Shown here: piece after piece, positions 1-10,919 of the stretch
How the letters are laid out: each line of letters opens with the position of its first letter
How positions within the stretch are numbered: the first letter of the stretch is position 1
Origin: Pectobacterium versatile
GTDB taxonomy: Bacteria; Pseudomonadota; Gammaproteobacteria; Enterobacterales; Enterobacteriaceae
Direction of reading: 5' to 3'
Assembly: GCF_020166435.1 (NCBI RefSeq)
Contig: NZ_JAINZP010000004.1
Location: 1 to 64,000 of the forward strand
DNA length: 64,000 nucleotides
Program-made: the position numbers and the translations under genes
Notes under the pieces: model-generated
Told to the model about the DNA's origin: nothing
Databases searched by the model: none
The model's input: the letters and a program-made list of their open reading frames with translations, nothing else

Positions 1-1951
1 GTTTTCTAAGCTGCCTATACGGCAGTGAACCGATAAGCATCCGTGAGTTAACCATTCTGCCGTTTCTAAGCTGCCTATACGGCAGTGAACAAAATTTTCC
101 AATAACCACTGGGGATCTGCACTTTCTAAGCTGCCTATACGGCAGTGAACAACATGGTGCCTATCACGCTGCTCGCACCACTTTTCTAAGCTGCCTATAC
201 GGCAGTGAACATGATGCTACTGGCACTAGTCTTTCGCTCCTATTTCTAAGCTGCCTATACGGCAGTGAACGATCAGATTGTTTTCGCCCTCATCCCTAAT
301 CATTTCTAAGCTGCCTATACGGCAGTGAACTTACTGGGCTTAACGCCCACCGATCTTGACTGTTTCTAAGCTGCCTATACGGCAGTGAACTAATTCATTG
401 CCCGTTTAACAGTGTTGAAGAGGTTTCTAAGCTGCCTATACGGCAGTGAACAGGTTATTCAGAAGACGGTCAAACTCATTGGATTTCTAAGCTGCCTATA
501 CGGCAGTGAACTGGGCGAACAGGTGCTTATCGCTGCCCCAGGCTTTCTAAGCTGCCTATACGGCAGTGAACATCCTCGTTGAGTACATGAATAGCGTTAT
601 CCATTTCTAAGCTGCCTATACGGCAGTGAACAATTCAGCCATTTTATACCCCATCAACATAGTTTTCTAAGCTGCCTATACGGCAGTGAACGATGTTGTC
701 TTGATTCTGACGAATCGGAACGCTTTCTAAGCTGCCTATACGGCAGTGAACTATTGCATCAAAAAAAATCCCGCCGATTTCCGTTTCTAAGCTGCCTATA
801 CGGCAGTGAACGTCTATCCACCGACATCCCTGCTGGTCATTCTTTTCTAAGCTGCCTATACGGCAGTGAACCAAATTCCTGAACGGCCCCGATGACGGCT
901 ATTTTTCTAAGCTGCCTATACGGCAGTGAACTTTTCCACGGCCAGAATCTGGCGCACCTGGTCTTTCTAAGCTGCCTATACGGCAGTGAACGCAACGTTA
1001 GCGCGGAATTATCCCGTCGCGCTTTTCTAAGCTGCCTATACGGCAGTGAACGCAAGCCAGTAATTATCCGCACTTACTCTGCTTTTCTAAGCTGCCTATA
1101 CGGCAGTGAACTTATTCCATTCTCGCGGCACCACTTTCGGAGATTTCTAAGCTGCCTATACGGCAGTGAACTATCGCTTCTGGCTGCCCGTGTTGCTTTT
1201 AACTTTCTAAGCTGCCTATACGGCAGTGAACCTGAGGCTGATGGAACGGGGCGGGCGAATAGTTTTCTAAGCTGCCTATACGGCAGTGAACCGTGAACGA
1301 ATGGTGTTCACTAACAGGCGATTTTTCTAAGCTGCCTATACGGCAGTGAACTTTGGCAACAAAAAACCCGCCGAAGCGGGTTGTTTCTAAGCTGCCTATA
1401 CGGCAGTGAACGCATTGTGCGTAGACGGTGCTGATGCAGGCGATTTCTAAGCTGCCTATACGGCAGTGAACTGGTCATATTTACGTAGTAGACACCTTCC
1501 TATTTTCTAAGCTGCCTATACGGCAGTGAACGTGCGCTCTTTAACATTGATGGGAATTCTTCCTTTCTAAGCTGCCTATACGGCAGTGAACGCTTCATCG
1601 GTATCTACGATTTTTGACATACGTTTCTAAGCTGCCTATACGGCAGTGAACTTTTTCACGTCGTCAGAAGATGCCCGGATGATTTTCTAAGCTGCCTATA
1701 CGGCAGTGAACATCTTGTTACCGTCTTTCACCAGCACTTTCATTTTCTAAGCTGCCTATACGGCAGTGAACAATGATTAGTAAAGTTATTTATTTTTTTG
1801 CTTTTTCTAAGCTGCCTATACGGCAGTGAACATAAAAGAAAGGCACGGGGTTGGCCATGCCTTTTTCTAAGCTGCCTATACGGCAGTGAACCTTTTCTGT
1901 TGTGATCAGTTGCTCCCGGAGACTTTCTAAGCTGCCTATACGGCAGTGAAC
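1..1951 (-). CRISPR. CRISPR array 1 (type I-F), truncated by window edge
   Basis: Thirty-three copies of one 28-bp repeat are visible, the first at 3-30 and the last at 1924-1951, with no variation that I can see. On the + strand the repeat starts TTTCTAAGCTGCC and ends GGCAGTGAAC, so the transcribed sense is minus and the leader lies on the right, next to cas1. Thirty-two spacers are present. They are 32 nt long except the one at 391-423, which is 33 nt. The repeat folds into the Cas6f hairpin (CTGCC/GGCAG stem) and gives the 8-nt 5' handle CTTAGAAA. The oldest end runs off the window. Two spacers (1352-1383 and 1832-1863) look like intrinsic terminators. Confidence 0.98.
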
Positions 1952-2245
1952 CGTTGCCCGATCACTCTAACGATTTGTTTTATTAGCAGCAATTGCCGTT
2001 TTCGCCGCAAAAACCCTTTTTTTTCGTCCTTTCGTAACTCATTGATTTTTAATCCTGTGAAATAGGCCAAATAAAAAGGGTCTGAGTCTGGGTAATATTT
2101 TTTGCAGCCACCATTTTTCCAGAATATTTGTGATAGTCTGATTTTCGTTAGTTTTCTGAAGATTATATTTTTTCTTATCAAATAGTTAGCCTGCGATTTA
2201 TTCGCTGGCATCACAGCTATTATCGATTGCGGCAGAAAATACATT
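1952..2245. promoter_or_regulatory. Leader of array 1 and divergent cas1 promoter region
   Basis: This AT-rich interval separates array 1 (transcribed left) from cas1 (transcribed right). It holds an exact match to the IHF consensus WATCAANNNNTTR on the minus strand at 2035-2047; IHF is known to assist I-F spacer integration. Toward cas1 there is a TGTGA half-site at 2129-2133 inside a poor 16-bp CRP-like site. A -10-like TATATT follows at 2164-2169, which would place CRP about 40 bp upstream of transcription, a class II arrangement. CRP control of I-F cas genes is reported in Pectobacterium; the site here is my inference. Confidence 0.6.
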
Positions 2246-3226
2246 ATGGATAACGCCTTTAGCCCTTCGGACTTAAAAACCATTCTGCATTCCAAACGTG
2301 CCAATGTTTATTACCTCCAGCATTGCCGCATTCTCGTTAACGGTGGCCGTGTCGAATATGTCACGGAAGAAGGAAACCAGTCCCTGTACTGGAATATCCC
2401 CATCGCCAATACCAGCGTTGTCATGCTGGGAACCGGCACCTCCGTCACGCAGGCAGCGATGCGGGAATTTGCCAGAGCTGGTGTAATGGTTGGCTTTTGT
2501 GGCGGCGGCGGTACTCCGCTGTTTGCGGCCAACGAGGCGGAAGTGGCGGTATCCTGGCTATCGCCGCAGAGCGAATATCGACCAACCGAGTATTTGCAGG
2601 ACTGGGTCAGCTTTTGGTTCGATGATGAGAAAAGGCTGGCCGCCGCCATCGCCTTCCAACAGGTGCGGATAACACAAATTCGTCAGCACTGGCTGGGCTC
2701 TCGTTTGTCCCGCGAATCCCGCTTTACCTTTAAAGCCGACCATCTTCAGGCGCTTCTTGATCGATATGAAAAAGGGCTAACCGACTGCCACACCAGCAAT
2801 GACGTGCTGGTGCAGGAAGCGATGATGACCAAAGCCCTGTACAAACTGGCCGCCACTGCCGTGAGCTATGGCGACTTTACCCGCGCCAAACGCGGCGGTG
2901 GTACCGATCTGGCCAATCGCTTTCTCGATCACGGTAATTATCTGGCTTATGGGCTGGCTGCCGTCGCGACGTGGGTGTTGGGTCTGCCGCACGGATTAGC
3001 GGTGTTGCACGGTAAAACTCGCCGCGGCGGGCTGGTATTCGACGTCGCTGATTTAATTAAGGACGCACTCGTACTGCCACAGGCGTTTATTGCCGCGATG
3101 GAAGGCGAGGATGAGCAAGAATTTCGTCAGCGCTGCCTGACCGCATTCCAACAATCCGAGGCGCTGGATGTGATGATCGGCGGTTTGCAGGATGTCGCCA
3201 GCACGCTGAGTCAGGTGGGTCGATGA
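2246..3226 (+). CDS. cas1: Cas1, type I-F CRISPR integrase
   Basis: Cas1 of subtype I-F (326 aa) is the metal-dependent nuclease/integrase that inserts new spacers at the leader end of the arrays, in complex with Cas2-3. The C-terminal helical domain carries the expected metal ligands Glu191, His255 (in AVLHGKTRRGG) and Asp266/Asp269 (VFDVADLIKD). The N-terminal half is the beta-sandwich domain. It is the first gene of the cas operon, divergent from array 1. Its TGA overlaps the ATG of cas2-3 (ATGA), so the two partners are translationally coupled. The ATG at 2246 fits the family N-terminus (MDNAF...), and length is normal. Confidence 0.97.
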   Translation: MDNAFSPSDLKTILHSKRANVYYLQHCRILVNGGRVEYVTEEGNQSLYWNIPIANTSVVMLGTGTSVTQAAMREFARAGVMVGFCGGGGTPLFAANEAEVAVSWLSPQSEYRPTEYLQDWVSFWFDDEKRLAAAIAFQQVRITQIRQHWLGSRLSRESRFTFKADHLQALLDRYEKGLTDCHTSNDVLVQEAMMTKALYKLAATAVSYGDFTRAKRGGGTDLANRFLDHGNYLAYGLAAVATWVLGLPHGLAVLHGKTRRGGLVFDVADLIKDALVLPQAFIAAMEGEDEQEFRQRCLTAFQQSEALDVMIGGLQDVASTLSQVGR

Positions 3227-6200
3227 ACATTCTGCTAATTTCAGAATGCAATAAGCGCGCGCTGGTCGAAACCCGCCGGATACTGGATCAGTTTGCCGAA
3301 CGCAAGGGCGAGCGTACGTGGCAAACCGCTATTACGCAGGAAGGGTTGAACACGCTACGCAAGCTGCTGCGCAAAACGGCGCGTCGTAATACGGCCGTCG
3401 CCTGTCACTGGGTTCGCAGTGCGAATCATACCGAGCTGCTGTGGATCGTCGGTAATTTACGGCGTTTTAATGCACAGGGGAGCGTGCCGACCAACACCAC
3501 CAGCCGCGATATTCTGCGCTCAAAAGATGAAAATCCGTGGCACAACGCCGAGGTGTTTAGCCTGCTGGCGGCCATTGCCGGGTTATTCCACGATGTCGGC
3601 AAGGCCAATGCGCTATTTCAGTCAGGGTTGAGCGGCACAGGTCCACGCAGCCAACCGTATCGGCATGAATGGGTGTCGCTGCGGCTGTTTCAGGCCTTCG
3701 TGGGGGAGCAAGACGACAAAGGCTGGTTAACCGTACTCAGTAGCATCACTTCGGAAGCCGAAGTCACTTTGCTCGCCAGCCTAAAGCAAGATACGCCAGC
3801 AGTGAACGACACGCCATTTCTGACCCTGCCGCCGCTGGCGCAAGTTATCGCCTGGCTGATTGTGTCGCACCATCGGCTGCCTGTGTTTAACAAATCGACA
3901 GAGCTTACACCCAACAGCAGTGAACCGCAGCTCAACTATGCAGAAACATGGTTAACCGACCATCTCTCGGCACAATGGAATGCACTCAATCATTGCAAGA
4001 CCGATGTCACGCCAGCCAATCTGGCACAGGTGTGGCAGTTTCCTCACGGTACGCCGCTGCGCAGCAGCGTCTGGCGTGAGAAGGCGCGCAAGTTTGCGGG
4101 TCGAGCGCTAAAACTCCCCTCATTCATGCATTTCGCTCAGTTAGATCAACGGTTGACCGTGCATCTGGCTCGTCTCGCACTCATGCTGGCTGACCACCAT
4201 TATTCAGCAGGCGATCCAACAGCGGGCTGGCAGGATCCCGCTTATCCCGTCTGGGCTAACACCGATCGCAAAACGGGGGAATATAAACAGAAGCTGGACG
4301 AACACTGCGTCGGCGTCGGGCAAAATGCTCTGCTGCTGGGACGCAGCCTGCCACACCTGCGCGACACGCTACCCGCGATTACTCGCCACAAAGGTTTCCG
4401 TCAGCGCAGCACGCACCCGCGCTTTCGCTGGCAGGATCGCGCATTCGATCTTGCCTGTTCCATTCAGGAATCCAGCAAGCAGCATGGTTTTTTCGGCGTC
4501 AACATGGCCTCGACAGGCCGGGGGAAAACCTTCGCTAACGCGCGAATTATGTATGGGTTGGCAGATGAAGCGCTCGGCTGCCGCTTCTCAGTCGCGCTGG
4601 GGTTACGCACGCTGACGCTGCAAACCGGTGATGCGCTACGGCAGCGCTTAACGCTGGATGAAGACGACTTAGCGGTGCTGATTGGTTCACAGGCCGTACA
4701 AGATCTCCATGAAATGCGGTTGGAAAATGAGACGCGCCAACAGCACACGCCGCAGACGGGCAGTGAATCCGCCGATCCGCTGTTCTCTGAACATCAGTAT
4801 GTTCGTTACGATGGCTCGCTGGACGATGGCAGGTTAAAGACGTGGCTGGAACGTAGCCCAACCCTGCATCAATTACTGAGTGCACCGGTGCTGATCACCA
4901 CCATCGATCACCTGATGCCCGCAATGGAAAGTCTGCGCGGCGGCCACCAGATTGCCCCGATGCTACGGCTATTGACCTCCGATCTGGTGCTAGATGAACC
5001 GGATGATTTTGGGCTGGAAGATCTTCCCGCGCTGTGCCGACTGGTGAACTGGGCAGGAATGCTGGGATCGCGTGTTCTACTTTCCTCGGCCACGTTGCCA
5101 CCCGCGTTAATTCGCGCGTTGTTCGGTGCCTATCTTGATGGCCGTGCCGCCTGGCAACAGGCTTACGGTACACCGAATACACCGCTTAACGTGTGCTGCG
5201 GCTGGTTTGATGAATTTGATTGTCAGCATGAGCAATATGGTGATGTGAAAAGCTTCATGACCCAGCACGATGCGTTCGTTCAGCAGCGGCTGAAGAATCT
5301 TACCAAAGAGGAACTTCCGCTTCGGCTGGCCTCCATTGTGCCCGTCAGTAGCCCCAGCAAAAATAAAGATGATGTTCATTTGGCTGTCGCGCAGGCGATC
5401 CACCCACTGATACGCGATTTGCACTTACAGCACCATCAGAAACACAAGAACGGCAAAGCCGTTTCTCTGGGGCTGGTCAGAATGGCGAATATCAATCCGC
5501 TGGTTGCCGTCGCCCGTCAGTTGCTTGCTATACCTTCGCCGCCGGACACCTGTATTCATTACTGCATTTATCACAGCCAACACCCGCTGGCGATGCGTTC
5601 CTATATTGAGCAGCGGCTCGATGCCGCGCTGATGCGTAACGACGCCGATGCGCTGTGGCAGGTGGCGGAGATTCGTCAGGCGATAGAAAACGCGCCGCAG
5701 CAGCATCATATCTTTGTGGTGTTAGCGACCTCAGTCGCCGAAGTCGGTAGAGACCATGATTACGATTGGGCGATTGTCGAACCCAGCTCAATGCGTTCAT
5801 TTATTCAGCTTGCCGGACGAATATTACGCCATAGACAGGATGAACAGCATGTACCTAAAACCCCCAATATCTATCTGCTTAGCCACAATATTCGCGCGCT
5901 GAGAGGTGAAGACGTCGCGTACTGTAAGCCTGGGTTTGAATCTAACGATGAACCGCTAACCACACATGACCTTCGTCAGCTATTGCAGGAGGAGGACTAC
6001 CGTCATCTCAACGCCGCCCCGCGCATTGTGCAACCGGCAGCCCTCACCAAGCCGTTTTCACTGGTGGCGTTAGAACATGCTGTTTTAGGAAAAACGCTAC
6101 TTGGCCTAAAAAATCAAAATCTTGATGGGCTGAAACGCCCGCCCGCCGCGTTTTGGTGGCGCGCACATCCGCACTGGAACGGTGAACTCCAACGGCGTAC

Positions 6201-6525
6201 GCCATTTCGTCAATCTGCAAAAGATGAACCGTACACCCTGTGGATCGCCGACGACGATGAAGATGCCGTTTTCATGATACCGGACGACGGCCCCAGCAAG
6301 TGGAAGCAAAGCGATGTGATCCGCCCCACGTCACTGCACATGGCAGAAGGCGTTTGTGCATGGCTCGATCCCGACTACCACGCCTTATACCAGCGACTGG
6401 CGGACGAGAAACAGTGGGAACTCAAACGGGTTAGCGAACGCTTCGGCGAAATTCGCCTACGGGAAAAAGAGGCAAAAGACTGGCTCTGGCACCCGCTGTT
6501 AGGGGTGTTTGGCGCACTCAACTGA
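3223..6525 (+). CDS. cas2-3: Cas2-Cas3 fusion, type I-F nuclease-helicase
   Basis: This 1100-aa fusion is diagnostic of subtype I-F. Roughly the first 90 residues form the Cas2 domain that scaffolds Cas1. An HD nuclease domain follows (FHDVGK with His123-Asp124, then downstream histidines near 147 and 230). The superfamily 2 helicase has Walker A STGRGKT at about 430-436, the Walker B-like DEPD at 591-594, SSAT at 621-624 and the motif VI region QLAGRILRH from 862. It degrades DNA bound by the Csy complex and takes part in adaptation. All motifs are intact with no frameshift. The start overlaps the cas1 stop. Degenerate CRISPR repeats begin directly after the stop codon. Confidence 0.97.
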   Translation: MNILLISECNKRALVETRRILDQFAERKGERTWQTAITQEGLNTLRKLLRKTARRNTAVACHWVRSANHTELLWIVGNLRRFNAQGSVPTNTTSRDILRSKDENPWHNAEVFSLLAAIAGLFHDVGKANALFQSGLSGTGPRSQPYRHEWVSLRLFQAFVGEQDDKGWLTVLSSITSEAEVTLLASLKQDTPAVNDTPFLTLPPLAQVIAWLIVSHHRLPVFNKSTELTPNSSEPQLNYAETWLTDHLSAQWNALNHCKTDVTPANLAQVWQFPHGTPLRSSVWREKARKFAGRALKLPSFMHFAQLDQRLTVHLARLALMLADHHYSAGDPTAGWQDPAYPVWANTDRKTGEYKQKLDEHCVGVGQNALLLGRSLPHLRDTLPAITRHKGFRQRSTHPRFRWQDRAFDLACSIQESSKQHGFFGVNMASTGRGKTFANARIMYGLADEALGCRFSVALGLRTLTLQTGDALRQRLTLDEDDLAVLIGSQAVQDLHEMRLENETRQQHTPQTGSESADPLFSEHQYVRYDGSLDDGRLKTWLERSPTLHQLLSAPVLITTIDHLMPAMESLRGGHQIAPMLRLLTSDLVLDEPDDFGLEDLPALCRLVNWAGMLGSRVLLSSATLPPALIRALFGAYLDGRAAWQQAYGTPNTPLNVCCGWFDEFDCQHEQYGDVKSFMTQHDAFVQQRLKNLTKEELPLRLASIVPVSSPSKNKDDVHLAVAQAIHPLIRDLHLQHHQKHKNGKAVSLGLVRMANINPLVAVARQLLAIPSPPDTCIHYCIYHSQHPLAMRSYIEQRLDAALMRNDADALWQVAEIRQAIENAPQQHHIFVVLATSVAEVGRDHDYDWAIVEPSSMRSFIQLAGRILRHRQDEQHVPKTPNIYLLSHNIRALRGEDVAYCKPGFESNDEPLTTHDLRQLLQEEDYRHLNAAPRIVQPAALTKPFSLVALEHAVLGKTLLGLKNQNLDGLKRPPAAFWWRAHPHWNGELQRRTPFRQSAKDEPYTLWIADDDEDAVFMIPDDGPSKWKQSDVIRPTSLHMAEGVCAWLDPDYHALYQRLADEKQWELKRVSERFGEIRLREKEAKDWLWHPLLGVFGALN

Positions 6526-6601
6526 GTGCGCCGCTGCCTGTACGGCAGTTTATATGTATAGCGAACATATCTATTTCTAAGCTGCTGATACAGCAGTAGC
6601 T
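6526..6601 (-). ncRNA. Mini-CRISPR: two degenerate I-F repeats around a 20-nt pseudo-spacer (CreA/CreR-like candidate)
   Basis: Two degraded I-F repeats lie in the same orientation as array 1. The leader-side one (6574-6601) keeps the full 8-nt handle (CTTAGAAA on minus). Its stem has changed from CTGCC/GGCAG to CTGCT/AGCAG, a compensatory pair that preserves folding. The other (6526-6553) keeps an intact CTGCC/GGCAG stem but has lost its handle half. In a processed crRNA, only the first repeat's handle and the second repeat's hairpin are used, and those are the parts retained. The pseudo-spacer at 6554-6573 reads on minus TAGATATGTTCGCTATACAT. It is 20 nt long against 32 nt in the arrays. 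A decayed leftover array is the alternative, but the retained parts and the nearby target argue against it. Confidence 0.72.
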
Positions 6602-6640
6602 TAATTCTACATAGCAAGCTACATAAAAACCAATTTTTTA

Positions 6641-6663
6641 ATTTTATAGAGAATATATCTAGG
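6641..6663 (-). promoter_or_regulatory. Candidate self-target of the mini-crRNA with CC PAM
   Basis: On the minus strand, CC at 6663-6662 is followed by a 20-nt sequence (6661-6642) that matches the pseudo-spacer at 16 positions, including the first seven. Mismatches are at 8, 12, 18 and 20; positions 12 and 18 belong to the every-sixth-base set that type I effectors leave unpaired. Read on the + strand, 6557-6573 and 6645-6661 are 17-bp direct repeats with two differences. The site sits about 70 bp upstream of the 54-aa ORF and 280 bp upstream of csy1. CC is the known I-F PAM. Binding is inferred. Confidence 0.62.
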
Positions 6664-6695
6664 ATATTTACAACTATTCATTCATCAATTACTAT
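6643..6695. promoter_or_regulatory. Candidate back-to-back promoters sharing a -35 region
   Basis: On the + strand TTTACA (6667-6672), a 17-bp spacer and TACTAT (6690-6695) form a plausible sigma70 promoter for the small ORF and csy1. On the minus strand TTGTAA (6673-6668) pairs with TATAAA (6648-6643, 19-bp spacer) or TCTATA (17-bp spacer), which would start the mini-CRISPR RNA about 35 nt before its first repeat. The two -35 elements overlap, and the candidate Csy target covers the minus promoter spacer and abuts the plus -35. Assignment is by eye only. Confidence 0.4.
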
Positions 6696-6733
6696 TGCCA
6701 TATTGTGTGGGTTTGTTTACAGGCTGTTCCATC

Positions 6734-6898
6734 ATGAAACGATTAAAAATCATTTGGTTATGTGTTTCGGTTATCGCCTGTATATTGATAGTTACCCTTG
6801 GCACGAAACCAATGATTATGTATATCGATAACCAAGCGGACAGTTCAGCAAAGGGACAGCAATTCTCAATTTTTTCTATAACAATCAATCGGAACTAG
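6734..6898 (+). CDS. 54-aa single-span membrane peptide between cas2-3 and csy1 (toxin candidate)
   Basis: A 54-residue ORF begins with MKRLKIIW, a basic start followed by one hydrophobic segment (about residues 6-23) and a polar tail ending FSIFSITINRN. I do not recognise the family. An upstream TTG start at 6695 is possible but would fall inside the candidate -10, so the ATG at 6734 is preferred; its ribosome site (AGG at 6721-6723) is weak. It lies between the adaptation genes and the Csy operon, 40 bp before csy1, just downstream of the candidate mini-crRNA target. In CreTA modules this position is held by a tiny toxin repressed by the Cas effector. Toxicity here is a hypothesis, and the peptide could be a spurious ORF. 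Confidence 0.5.
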   Translation: MKRLKIIWLCVSVIACILIVTLGTKPMIMYIDNQADSSAKGQQFSIFSITINRN

Positions 6899-6914
6899 AA
6901 AAAAATTCATGTAA

Positions 6915-10790
<3,876 letters not shown>

Positions 10791-10919
10791 CCCTTTTTTT
10801 ACGACCAACTGCAAGCTATTGATTTTTAATTGCAGTTGGTCGCCCTAATAAAAAAGGGTTTTTCACCAAAAAAGTCATATTCTCTTTAAAAATCTGGTGG
10901 TTATCTTAAAACCTTAACG
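10791..10919 (+). promoter_or_regulatory. Leader of array 2 with inverted repeat, IHF site and boxA-like motif
   Basis: A perfect 13-bp inverted repeat (10802-10814 and 10830-10842) is nested inside an outer CCCTTTTTT/AAAAAAGGG pair and may end the cas operon transcript. Its loop side contains an exact IHF consensus on the minus strand (10812-10824). Further on, TCTCTTTAAA at 10881-10890 resembles boxA; boxA elements in other CRISPR leaders recruit Nus factors to prevent Rho termination. I see no matching boxA in leader 1. Both leaders share the ATTGATTTTTAAT segment, but in opposite orientation relative to their arrays. Confidence 0.55.

Noticed and set aside
391-423. 33-nt spacer as an anomaly
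   Set aside because: One-base length variation is normal for I-F acquisition.
644-1296. Long ORFs on both strands inside array 1
   Set aside because: They are translations of the repeat (HCRIGSLE, LPYRQLRK, FLSCLYGSE) with spacers between; no start signals.
6526-6601. Reading the two degenerate repeats as a third ordinary CRISPR array
   Set aside because: Only one non-standard 20-nt spacer, both repeats altered, and a PAM-flanked near-match next door; a regulatory mini-crRNA explains more.
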